Source of the DNA: DATAMF01 sp964472565
Lineage (GTDB): Bacteria > Chloroflexota > Anaerolineae > Aggregatilineales > Aggregatilineaceae
Direction of reading: 5' to 3'
Assembly: GCA_964472565.1 (NCBI GenBank)
Contig: CAYYNB010000003.1
Location: forward strand, 33,002 to 97,001
Length of the DNA: 64,000 bases
Shown: positions 28,701 to 37,600 of the stretch, piece after piece
Numbering within the stretch: the first letter of the stretch is position 1
Layout: each line of letters starts with the position of its first letter
Made by a program: the position numbers and the translations under genes
Notes under the pieces: generated by a model
Database searches by the model: none
What the model was told of the DNA's origin: nothing
What the model saw: the letters and a program-made list of their open reading frames with translations, nothing else

Positions 28701-28919
28701 GATCCGATCTAACTCATGATCGAGTTCTTCGGCGGTATATTGCGTGAGTTCGACATTTACCCCCGCTATCGGAAGACGATACGGGAGTTCGAGTGTTTGA
28801 GTGGCGCTTTCCCACCCGCGCAGTTGTTCAGATCGTTCTTGGCGTGTAACCAGCGCCCCCATCAGACTACCCAGGAGCAGCGTGATACAGCCCCCAAACA
28901 GAACCCATTTTTTTATCAT
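25800..28919 (-). CDS. Glycosidase-fold / O-antigen polymerase fusion protein
   Basis: 1039 residues from ATG 28919, which overlaps the preceding stop as ATGA (an ATG at 28931 is alternative). After an N-terminal membrane anchor, residues about 50-370 form a clan GH-A (GH5/GH39-like) barrel: WEEVEPEAGQFEW, then IWDEPNIRSHW with the acid/base Glu170. On the strand expected to hold the nucleophile Glu the sequence is LWGSNFGWN, with Asn291 (codon 28047-28049), so normal retaining hydrolysis is unlikely. A beta-sandwich follows (about 380-510), then about 12-14 membrane helices with an O-antigen ligase core (RPFTGAGLDQF, PHNILLNHWVNLG). Possibly a glycan polymerase with an outward sugar-binding or transferase domain. 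Confidence 0.8.
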   Translation of the reverse strand: MIKKWVLFGGCITLLLGSLMGALVTRQERSEQLRGWESATQTLELPYRLPIAGVNVELTQYTAEELDHELDRIAAAGFTWVRQTFLWEEVEPEAGQFEWDTYDAIVEAVGQHEGLQLVAVLDGTPAWARHRLTPNHPFAPPSSVATYANFAREAATRYGDSIDYYQIWDEPNIRSHWGGMDPNPAHYVAMLREAYQAIHAADGTSSVITAALAPTVETGPENLNELQYLQAIYKLGGKDYFDAAAGKPYGFDLGPADRQVEADVMNFARWILLREEMVRQGDGKKPLWGSNFGWNYLPDDWSGPPSIWGSVSAEAQEQYTREAYQRASQEWPWTGGLILQHWQPDAPADDPMQGFAVSKVIEQWLAHGALVSVDRMTAGLYPAQNDYTVYSENWQLGELGADAIVREGDTGNTSAENRIEIQFEGTSFAIPVRRDDYLAYLYIKVDGKQAPDLPRDRQGDAYIILTSPNRTPEIDRIVVAKNLEDGPHTVEIIHRPYHGDDRWPIAGYAVGYTPDTSRYSRALIACGIVGGLALLGAAVVGWRLNWKKIKPPSSQTLRQAVEWMVGLAASFVVLLGALLTWGDGVTGLLRRDPPALAFTIMTAGIASLSPVFVLTLAALAVLFILIYNRPLLGVMLIIFWSAFYLTNMDLLVRLFATVEVYFVLTALALVMRGSVTWAKAHQAGGKPIRADVRLNGLDWAGGAFVVVAVVSLAWADFWSPAIRQLRVVILEPAAFYVLLRMMHMERRDWLWLVDTLLFTGGAIAVVGIIMFFTGEGVVEAENGVRRLISVYGSPNGVGLYLGRCLPFALACLILPMGTWRKLYAGAAGVVMMAAVLLSQSRGAILLGIPAAILVIVVFWRGRRAVIPVAVGAVALGLAFIPLSLLFPRLSDLFGNTAFFREHLWYSSVNLIRERPFTGAGLDQFLYWYRSRYLLPEAWAEPNLSIPHNILLNHWVNLGILGVAAAILVQVLFWRKLWKVQQQTAGVDWVVWMIVLGLAGSMADFLAHGLVDVAYFSINLAFVFFLSLALLQQIADPDSG

Positions 28920-30553
28920 CGGCGCGACCATCGTGGGCGAGAGGCCTTGCCATCACTTGTAATTTGGTGCGACAGGCCAGACTTCACATCAATAATCCAC
29001 AAATTTCCCTGGTAGATCACAGCAATCTGCCGTGCCTTTGGACTCCATGCAATTCCATCTTCAGGATCAGGTGGGCGGAAACCGGGTTTATCCAGTCCGG
29101 GGAACACGAGGCGCGGGTTGCTGCCGTCGCTGTCCGCCACCCATAAATCATATTCGGTGCCAGGGCTGTTAAGCGGTTCGCGTGCCTGAAAATACGCGAA
29201 CATCGTGGTACTTCCCCCCGCACTTTCGATCTCTGGCGAATAGGTGGGGTTCGCCCAGATTCCGCTTTTTGGAATAAAATCGGTGATCTGGAGCCGGCTG
29301 TCCACATTGGTGACAGCAATATCAAAGATAATGCTTTCTTCAGCCGGTTCATCGCTGTAGGGTGGCCCGTGCAGAATGGTGATCAGGCTGTTATCATCTG
29401 ACCACGACAGTGTAGGAACCCATACCACCGAGCGAACCAGCAGCGTAGCATATTCCGTGAATGTTAGCAGGGCAGTAAAATCACCCTTTTCCATATCAAC
29501 CAGCCCGACGCTGTCTGCATTCGCCCAGGCCAGTTTGGTTCCATCCGGCGACCACAAAAATCGCCGCCCCCAGTAGGCATAGGCACCTAGTCCATTTGGT
29601 GCAATAACCCGTTCTGGTACACCGATAATCGTTCCCTCTTCAGGATCCAACTGCATGATATACAAATCATTGAGTGCCTGCCATCCCGCCCCTGTCGAGG
29701 TTGGTGTAGCGGTTGAATAACTCACCGTATAGGTCTGTTGCCCAGGCACCCACTGTGCATACCGGACATCACTCGGCGCAAGCTGCGTCGCTTCCGGTTG
29801 GTTCGCGCTGGTATCCAGCACCGCCCACAGTTCATTCGAGAATTCGGGGTCCGTCTCATCCGCTGTTCGGACCGTATACAGCAGTTGTCCCCCATCTGCT
29901 GATGTATCAAAAACCCGGCCATCCAAAAAGCTGCCCTGGGTAAGCGGTGTTCGGTTAATTGTATTGGCCTCAATCTTGAAAGCTTGGCCGTTCGAAATAT
30001 AAATTAACACCCCTTCAATCGGAATCAGCGTATCGGGTGCTTCGCTGCCCACAGCAATAATTTGCTCTTGCGCTGGCTCAATCACCAACGGAGAGCCAAT
30101 CTGTGTCCGCCCGGCTTCCACACCATTCCGGTACGTCGTCCGGTAGCAAATCTGCTGCAATCCCGTTTTACCCACCTGGATGATGCGCTCTTCACCGGGC
30201 GCTAGTCCCTCATTACTGAGCGTATGCGTAACTTCAAAGGGTAAAATTTCGTTCTCGCACTCGTCTTGATACACCACCCGTGTAACGGTCACGCGCATTC
30301 CATCTCGAATCTGCGATTGTGCCATCGGGTTTACTTCATCGTCTGGTCCCAGGCTGATCCCAATTTCCTGCAAAAACTGTCCAACTGAGATCGCCTTGCT
30401 GTAGGTATACACACGGCTGACACCATCCGCATCTACCGTAATCGTCATCTTGCCCGATCCCGGCATCGACGGTTTATCCTGACAAGCTGCCAGCAGCAGC
30501 AGGAGTAATAGGACTAAATTCCGGTACGTTTTTTTCATTCCATATGAACGCAT
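28916..30553 (-). CDS. Lipoprotein with DUF348, G5 domain and TolB-like propeller
   Basis: 545 residues. Lipoprotein signal with a Leu-rich core and lipobox LAAC (Cys about 24). Residues about 36-95 fit DUF348 (MTITVDADGVSRVYTYSKA...GPDDEVNPMAQSQI), about 100-165 a G5 domain (ITHTLSN-type strand, GEERIIQVGKTG, YRTTYRNGVE), and the rest is a WD40/TolB-like propeller (LWSPDGTKLAW, LSWSDDNSLI, IAWSPKARQIAVI). DUF348-G5 modules are found in YabE/Rpf-like wall proteins. Start ATG 30553 or 30538 (MKKTYRN). First gene of a three-gene operon with the fusion polymerase. Confidence 0.82.
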   Translation of the reverse strand: MRSYGMKKTYRNLVLLLLLLLAACQDKPSMPGSGKMTITVDADGVSRVYTYSKAISVGQFLQEIGISLGPDDEVNPMAQSQIRDGMRVTVTRVVYQDECENEILPFEVTHTLSNEGLAPGEERIIQVGKTGLQQICYRTTYRNGVEAGRTQIGSPLVIEPAQEQIIAVGSEAPDTLIPIEGVLIYISNGQAFKIEANTINRTPLTQGSFLDGRVFDTSADGGQLLYTVRTADETDPEFSNELWAVLDTSANQPEATQLAPSDVRYAQWVPGQQTYTVSYSTATPTSTGAGWQALNDLYIMQLDPEEGTIIGVPERVIAPNGLGAYAYWGRRFLWSPDGTKLAWANADSVGLVDMEKGDFTALLTFTEYATLLVRSVVWVPTLSWSDDNSLITILHGPPYSDEPAEESIIFDIAVTNVDSRLQITDFIPKSGIWANPTYSPEIESAGGSTTMFAYFQAREPLNSPGTEYDLWVADSDGSNPRLVFPGLDKPGFRPPDPEDGIAWSPKARQIAVIYQGNLWIIDVKSGLSHQITSDGKASRPRWSRR

Positions 30554-30641
30554 TGCTCACCAGTTCGTGTATATTATGATAATCTAGAAACGAAAGCACT
30601 TTTGAATTGTTGTAACATAATGGTAATCAACGCACGGCAGT

Positions 30642-31322
30642 TTGATCAAAAAAAGGGTGGGTGCTGTGTGGGATGCACAAACAAATGAGTACGTTGCCAG
30701 TTTGCCAGAAGTCGATACCGCGCGTTTGCCTCGTGGAACCCTCTTTCTGGCGCAGGGGAAAATTTATCAGGTCATCGAGACGGGGGCCGGCGGATTTCAC
30801 AAAGCCCGCGAATGGCGGCAGTCGGAAAACACCGATGTCGCCCTGATCCCCGATTCGTTTCCCAGTAAATTTCTGCCGCTTATCCGGCGTGGTCGTGTGC
30901 TTCCTGTCTATCGCTCCCGGCTGGAACTGACCGATAACACCCAGCCCGCTTGTTTTGTCTTTCCGACAGAAGCCCTGGCGTTGGATGCGGCTTATCTTGA
31001 TCTGGCCCTTGTCCAAAGTTCGGGCGCTTTTGTGCGTAATCAGGGTCACGAACCAGCCTTTGCCATCACAGATGGCGTGCATATGTTTCGCCTCTATTTC
31101 TATCGCCAATCCCTGCATGGGCGCAAAACGGATTTATTAAGCTTAGTCGGCCAGCCGCCCCGCTTCACCCCACGCGGTCATACCGACGGCCCGCGCTACT
31201 GGCGTTTACTCCCCTTGTGGACCGAAGAAACGGGCAATCTTGACGAAACCCAGCCCATCCGAGCCGTTCGCCTTTCTCCCGATGATCCCACCGTCCCGAT
31301 GCCGCGCGTCCAACCCGAATAA
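30642..31322 (+). CDS. Protein of unknown function
   Basis: About 221-226 residues. No signal peptide, membrane segment or recognised motif; the chain looks like a mixed alpha/beta cytosolic protein (VFPTEALALDAAYLDLALVQ, HMFRLYFYRQSLHG). The start is uncertain: TTG 30642 opens the frame, GTG 30657 follows an A-rich stretch, and an ATG at 30620 is in another frame ending soon after a run of seven A. Single gene, divergent from the G5 lipoprotein, ending in a hairpin shared with the convergent Ig-repeat gene. Confidence 0.65.
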   Translation: MIKKRVGAVWDAQTNEYVASLPEVDTARLPRGTLFLAQGKIYQVIETGAGGFHKAREWRQSENTDVALIPDSFPSKFLPLIRRGRVLPVYRSRLELTDNTQPACFVFPTEALALDAAYLDLALVQSSGAFVRNQGHEPAFAITDGVHMFRLYFYRQSLHGRKTDLLSLVGQPPRFTPRGHTDGPRYWRLLPLWTEETGNLDETQPIRAVRLSPDDPTVPMPRVQPE

Positions 31323-31326
31323 GAAA

Positions 31327-31347
31327 CCCCCGGTTTGTCCGGGGGTA
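31327..31347 (-). terminator. Terminator at a convergent junction
   Basis: Perfect 8-bp stem ACCCCCGG / CCGGGGGT with a 5-base loop. Followed on the minus strand by TTTCTTA, so it best serves the Ig-repeat lipoprotein gene, but it may act in both directions. Confidence 0.7.
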
Positions 31348-31357
31348 TGTGTTGCCT

Positions 31358-34300
31358 CTACTGGATACCGGCGGCTTGTCGAACCGTCTGAAGCACTTGC
31401 AATGCCGTCAGATTACGAATATTGTACCCGTAATTCAGGATGTTCAAATTTGCCGGACCTTCTGGCGCTGAACTGTTTGGATCAGCAACCCCCTGCTCTT
31501 GCATCGCCCGCCACAAATTCCACAGCGGCACGCCTGCTTGTGTTGCCACTTCAACAATCGCCTGGTTAAATGGCGCGAGTTGCTCGGTAGTATACCCATT
31601 CCCCGCGGGAATAGTCGCCAATACCGGGATCACACCGCTGGTGAGGCTCTCGTTCACCACCGACTGAAGTTCACTGCGGAACACTGCCGGGTCCATAAAG
31701 ACGACATTCGATGCCCCAAAGCTGATCAAAGCGATAGAAGGTTTGGTCGCTTTGTATTCGCATGTGAGCAGCGTGCCGGTTCCGTCACAAACGGCATCAG
31801 TCGGCGCGGGACCTGTTACCGTATCAATCGCGTATCCGCCACCTGCCGCCACACTATCAGCATTGAAGCTGTTGGTTGTGCCGTCTGGTCGAACAGGCGT
31901 TGCGGCGTAAGCATCGATCAACGCTTGCAGCCCAGCAAAAGTATTGCCAAGTTCATAGTTTCCGGGCGTAGCAAAGGGAGCCATAAACGCCGGGTTATCC
32001 AGCGCATCATCACCAACTTTAGAGAATGCATTGGCTTGGTTCCCAAAACTCGTCACCCCGCCCAGGTAGACTTGGTTGAGCATCGCGGCGTCTTGCTGGT
32101 CGATCTGCGGCAGAACTGGGTAATCCATCAAATTAAACGTCTGGGCCGCTGCCGACACCGTGACATTGAATGTCGCTTTTGTCACGCCGCCGTTCCCATC
32201 ATCCGCCGTCAATTCAACAGCCGCCGTTCCTTCGGCCACCCCCTGAAGGAGAACCGAATTATTATCCACTGCCGACGCATTCACGACCCCTGAATTCTGC
32301 GAAATAGCGATCAAAGTCACCATATCCCCATCAGGATCGGAAACGGGCACTGGTACGGTAATCCCTTCATTGACCGCCACTTGTTGATCAGCCACAGGGG
32401 GATCGATCACGGGTGGGTTGTTCGTGCCTGTCACCACGACCTTAAAGCTGGTGGAAACCATGCCGCCCTGATCATCGGTGACATCCACATAGACGGTGGC
32501 TTCACCAGGCCCCACGCCCGTAACCATCACATCCATTCCGCTGGCATTCGCCGTTGCGATATTGGGTGCATCCGAAGTCGCTGCCACAGCCAGCGGATTT
32601 CCATCGGGATCAGATGCGCTGACCGGAATAGTGATGCTGTTCCCCACGCTTACGGCTTGTTCACCAATCGGATCAACCGTTGGATTATTGTTGCTTGACT
32701 TTACCGTGACATTAAAACTGACGCTCGCCGCCGGATTGATGCCGTCCTCAGCATACACGCTGACAACTGCCGTACCCGCTCCCGCCGCGTTTAGCGTCAC
32801 CATGCCCGGTGACACAACAGCCGCTGTGACCACACTCTCATTGCTAGAACTCGCCGTAACATTCAGGCTGTCACCTTCAGGATCGGTAGCCGTGTAGCTT
32901 ACATCAAGCGGAGTTCCGACAGCCAGTTCCTGATCCCCAATCGGATCAATCGTCGGCGGCAGATTAGGTGAGTTCACGGTGACATTGAAGGTTGCTTCCA
33001 CCACCGGATTCTTGCCATCACTGATCGCGAGCGTAACAGTGGCTGTACCGCCGCTCTTGCCTTCCAGATGGATTGTGCCGGGCTGCGTGATCGTCGCCGT
33101 GACAACATTCTCATCGCCCGATGTCGCCAGCGGTGTCAGCGTGTCCCCATCAGGATCGCTCGCATTATACGTTACATCCAGTGTCGCTCCCGCATCCATC
33201 GTCTGATCCCCAACAGGATCAACCGTCGGCGCGCGGTTGGGTTGTCCCACCACCACTTGGAAGATCGAATTAATCGATCCCCCCTTGCCATCACTGACGG
33301 TAACGGTAACATTGGCCGTACCCGCCGCGACACCAGCAAACCGCACCGTGTTATTTCCGACAGCGCTTGCGCTGACAATCCCCGTGTTATCAGATGAAAC
33401 GGTCAGAGTCAGACTATCGCCATCTGGATCAGAAGCCGTTACGGGCAGATCCCGCGACTCACTGACATTGATTGTCTGGTTGGTAATCGGGTTCAGTTTG
33501 GGTGCTTGGTTCTGTCCCTGCACCGTGACCACAAAGGCAGCGTTTGCCGTTCCGCCGTGATTATCATTCGCCGTCACCGTAATGGTCGCCGCGCCTTTGG
33601 TCACGCCGTTGACGGTTACTTCCGAAGCGCCGCTCACCAGTGCCGTCGCGATAGAAGGATTATCCGACGAAACAAATAGATTCACCTGGTCCCCATTCGG
33701 ATCGCTGGTTGTGATCGACACCTTAACCGAAGCGCCGGAATTAACCTGTTGGCTGCCTATCGGACTGATTGCAGGGGGTTGGTTAGGTCGCTGCGTAGGG
33801 GTGTTTGTGGGGGCTACGGTAGGTTTGCGGTTCGATACGCGAATGTCGCCCACAATATCATCCAGATCGGTGCCATCAATCAGCTTCACATGCAGCCGAA
33901 TCTGGTATGAGCCATCCTGTACCGTTGTCGTATCCCACGCCGCCAGTGGGCCATTCACCACCGGGGTAGTGCGTTGGCCGGAGAACGGGTACCACAAATT
34001 ACTGGGGTTGGGATGTGGCCCAAATTCAATGACATAATACGCCATTCGCGGATGGCTCGCACTGCCAATCAGCGTCAAATACCCTGCCACTTGGCTGCCA
34101 TCCACCGGGTATGCCAGATCCACAATGAAAGGTGCTGGACTCACCGCAAAGAAGGTAGAAGTTGGGTTTAAGCGAAACGGAGTCGCCGTCGGCACAAATC
34201 CCACGCCGGGTGAGGTTGCAATCACACCCGAAGTCGGAAAGCGCGTTGGGCTGGGGGGAAGCGTACGTGTTCCTGCGGGGGTTCCCGGTGTGCCTGGCAG

Positions 34301-34444
34301 TGTGACCATTCCCGACGGACTGGTTGGTGTCCGTCGGCCACTTGGACTATCATCGTCATCATCGCCGCTGAGGTTGCATGCCATTCCCGCCAGGAGGATC
34401 ATGATTAGAACAATCCCCAGGGGACCAAAACGTTTTTGAGTCAT
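31358..34444 (-). CDS. Lipoprotein with Ig-like/cadherin-like repeats and SGNH-like C-terminus
   Basis: 1028 residues from ATG 34444, chosen for GGAAGG just upstream. Lipobox LAGMAC, then an Asp-rich and Thr/Pro linker. From about residue 215 to 795 seven Ig-like repeats of 80-100 residues occur, each opening with N-x-P-P/A-x-(I/V)-x-P-(I/V)-G/A-x-Q and carrying ASDPDGD, a probable calcium site. The last 230 residues recall SGNH hydrolases: SKVGDDA (block I-like), ISFGASNVVF (block III-like Asn) and VPLWNLW. The Ser nucleophile is Asp-like here, so activity is doubtful. Likely surface-displayed adhesion or glycan-binding protein. Confidence 0.78.
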   Translation of the reverse strand: MTQKRFGPLGIVLIMILLAGMACNLSGDDDDDSPSGRRTPTSPSGMVTLPGTPGTPAGTRTLPPSPTRFPTSGVIATSPGVGFVPTATPFRLNPTSTFFAVSPAPFIVDLAYPVDGSQVAGYLTLIGSASHPRMAYYVIEFGPHPNPSNLWYPFSGQRTTPVVNGPLAAWDTTTVQDGSYQIRLHVKLIDGTDLDDIVGDIRVSNRKPTVAPTNTPTQRPNQPPAISPIGSQQVNSGASVKVSITTSDPNGDQVNLFVSSDNPSIATALVSGASEVTVNGVTKGAATITVTANDNHGGTANAAFVVTVQGQNQAPKLNPITNQTINVSESRDLPVTASDPDGDSLTLTVSSDNTGIVSASAVGNNTVRFAGVAAGTANVTVTVSDGKGGSINSIFQVVVGQPNRAPTVDPVGDQTMDAGATLDVTYNASDPDGDTLTPLATSGDENVVTATITQPGTIHLEGKSGGTATVTLAISDGKNPVVEATFNVTVNSPNLPPTIDPIGDQELAVGTPLDVSYTATDPEGDSLNVTASSSNESVVTAAVVSPGMVTLNAAGAGTAVVSVYAEDGINPAASVSFNVTVKSSNNNPTVDPIGEQAVSVGNSITIPVSASDPDGNPLAVAATSDAPNIATANASGMDVMVTGVGPGEATVYVDVTDDQGGMVSTSFKVVVTGTNNPPVIDPPVADQQVAVNEGITVPVPVSDPDGDMVTLIAISQNSGVVNASAVDNNSVLLQGVAEGTAAVELTADDGNGGVTKATFNVTVSAAAQTFNLMDYPVLPQIDQQDAAMLNQVYLGGVTSFGNQANAFSKVGDDALDNPAFMAPFATPGNYELGNTFAGLQALIDAYAATPVRPDGTTNSFNADSVAAGGGYAIDTVTGPAPTDAVCDGTGTLLTCEYKATKPSIALISFGASNVVFMDPAVFRSELQSVVNESLTSGVIPVLATIPAGNGYTTEQLAPFNQAIVEVATQAGVPLWNLWRAMQEQGVADPNSSAPEGPANLNILNYGYNIRNLTALQVLQTVRQAAGIQ

Positions 34445-34552
34445 ATCGACCTTCCACAATTTATGGGGCAAATTTTATCTGATTCTACAACCGTTCATTC
34501 TTGGGTACCACGCGTTTACCTAACGGAATGCACACGCATCCCCTGCTGGGAC

Positions 34553-34586
34553 AAGAATCAAAACGAGGGAGCTGCCCCCCTCGTTT
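34553..34586 (-). terminator. Rho-independent terminator after rpoB
   Basis: Minus-strand stem AACGAGGG / CCCTCGTT (34579-34586 with 34563-34570) with an 8-base loop, followed by TTGATTCTTG. It lies about 75 bp past the rpoB stop, showing that rpoB is the last gene of its transcript. Confidence 0.8.
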
Positions 34587-34659
34587 CATAGTTGTTAGGC
34601 CGATCCAGGGAAATAATTCCCCACATCCTGTGGGTCTGACTTCCCTTCCCTTATCAGGT

Positions 34660-37600
34660 TTAACGATTATCGACCAGCCCAAGCAGCCCGGTTGGTACTT
34701 TCGGCTGGCGCGATTTTTCTTCGTCCTTACCGAACCGGATCACTTCACCCGCGTCGGTGATAGCTTCCACTGCCAGGCCGAGGCTTTGCAGTTCCTTCAC
34801 CAACACGCGGAAGCTTGCCGGAATGCCGGGTTCCTCAATCGGTTCGCCTTTGACGATAGCTTCATAGGTCTTCACGCGTCCCTGAACATCGTCCGACTTC
34901 ACAGTCAGCATTTCTTGCAGGGTATGCGCTGCACCGTACGCTTCCAGCGCCCACACTTCCATTTCACCGAAGCGCTGTCCACCAAACTGCGCCTTACCAC
35001 CGAGTGGTTGCTGCGTGACCAGGCTGTAAGGTCCTGTCGAGCGGGCATGCACTTTATCTTCAACCAGATGGGCCAGTTTGAGCATATGAATGATGCCCAC
35101 CGTCACAGGTTGATCGAACGGCTCGCCGGTCTTGCCGTCGAAGAGTCTCACTTTACCGAAAATCGGGATCGGTTCCTTATACTTAATCGAGGTGCGCCGC
35201 GCCAGATCCCGCAGTTGTTCCTCGGTCATCTGTTCCTGTGGCATCTCACCCGTTACCGATTCAATCCACAGCAGCAGGGTGGCAAATCGGGCATTCATAT
35301 CCCGGTAGTTACGCTCCGCCACATCAACTTCTTCCGCGAAGAGTAAAATCGTATCGGGATCAAACCGTCGTTCCCGCAGCCATTCCCGCAGGACGCAGCG
35401 CCGCGCATACACGATGTCAAGCGCCAGCCGCTCCATGTTGTATCCACCAATTTGGCCTAGCCAGTGATCAACATACAGGCGGCGTACTTCGTCATCATCG
35501 TCCAGATACTCGGTATCGTATTCTTCTTCTTTTAACCACGCCCACGCGCGTTCGGTAACGTCGTCCCAGGCCAGTTCCGCCATCCACGCCCGTCCTAGTT
35601 CAGCCTCGATCTCACTTTCTTCTGCGCCGTCAAACACAGGTGACAGTGCGCGGAAGCCCAATCGATCCGCCGCCCAACCAAGATGCGTTTCCAGTACTTG
35701 GCCGATATTCATACGTCCGGGTACACCGAGCGGGTTGAGGATGATTTCAATAGCCGTGCCGTCTTCCAGGAAAGGCATATCCTCAATCGACACAACCTTT
35801 GAAATAACACCCTTGTTTCCATGCCGCCCGGCCATCTTATCGCCTTGCGTCAGCTTGCGTTTTTGTGCCACGCTGACCCGCACCATTTGGTCAACACCAG
35901 CGGGCAGATCGCGGTGTTCTTCCCGCGTGAAGATTTTGACATCCACCACTTTGCCTTTTTCACCATGCGGCAGGCGCAGTGAGGAATCTTTTACTTCACG
36001 TGCTTTTTCACCGAAAATGGCGCGCAGCAGTTTTTCTTCAGGACTGAGTTCTTTTTCACCCTTCGGCGTGATCTTGCCGACCAGAATATCATTCGGCCCG
36101 ACTTCCGCACCGATGCGGATAATCCCGTTTTCGTCCAGGTCCTTGAGGGCGTCCTCACCGACATTCGGAATGTCGTACGTGATTTCTTCTGGACCCAGTT
36201 TGGTATCGCGTGCTTCGACTTCGTGCTTTTCAATGTGGATGGACGTAAATTTGTCGTCCCGTACCATCTGTTCGCTGATCAGCAGGGCGTCTTCGTAGTT
36301 GCCCCCTTCCCACGACAGGAACGCGCACAGCACGTCATGCCCCAGCGCCAGTTCACCCTTCACGGTCGAAGAACTGTCCGCGATCACTTCGCCCGCGTAG
36401 ATATACTGGCCCTTCTGGACTACGGGGCGCTGATCGATGCATGTCGATTGGTTGGAACGGTTATATTTGCGCAATCGGTAGGTGCGGGTTCCGTTCGCCG
36501 TTTTTACGACAATCTGATCGCCCGTTACCGACAACACTTCACCTTCGACATCCGATACCAGCACTTGCCCGGAATCGTATGCCGCGCGTTTTTCCACGCC
36601 GGTGCTGACAATCGGCACATCAGGCCGGATCAGCGGCACAGCTTGGCGCTGCATGTTCGAACCCATGAGCGCGCGGTTCGCGTCGTCATGTTCCAGAAAT
36701 GGAATAAGCGCCGCCGAAATCCCCACGATTTGGCGGGGAGCTACGTCCATATATTCAATTCGTGTCGATGGAACGACCAGGAAGCGCTGGTGATACCGCG
36801 CCGAAATCTTGTCGTTAACGAAGTTGTTGTCAGCGTCCAGCATCGCGTTCGCTTGCGCGATGGTGAAACGATCTTCGGAGTCTGCCGACAGGTACTCAAT
36901 TTCTTCGCTGACAAACGGCACAACCGCCACACGCTCAATACCAGCCTTCGCCAGTTTTTGCAGCACCGCCGGTTCGAGTACCGTGTTGGCCGGAATCGGT
37001 TCGCCGTTTTCGATCTCGATGTCATCCCGCACCAGCCGCCCTTGCAGCCGGGCATCATCGACCGCCAGTTCGCGGTAAACCCGGCGGTACGGCGTTTCAA
37101 TAAAGCCATACTCGTTCACGCGCCCATAGCTCGCCAAACGCCCAATCAGACCGATGTTCGGACCTTCCGGCGTTTCAATCGGGCAGATACGTCCATAGTG
37201 GCTGTGGTGAACGTCGCGCACATCGAAGCCCGCGCGTTCACGCCGCAGACCGCCCGGACCCAGCGCCGACAGGGTTCGTTTGTGGGTCAGTTCCGCCAGC
37301 GGATTAACCTGTTCCATAAATTGCGACAGTTGGCTGGACCCGAAAAATTCGCGCACAGCCGCAACCACCGGGCGAATATTGATCAGAGTCATCGGGGACA
37401 GATTGTCGGATTCACGAATCGACATGCGTTCCCGGACCACCCGTTCCATACGCCGCAGACCAATCCGCAGCGCATTCTGGATCAGTTCCCCTACCGTTTT
37501 TACGCGGCGGTTGCCCAGGTGGTCAATATCATCCGGGTGTTCCAGGCCGTTGTTGATCAGAATCATCCGTTCAACCAGTTTCACCAAATCGAATTTGGTA

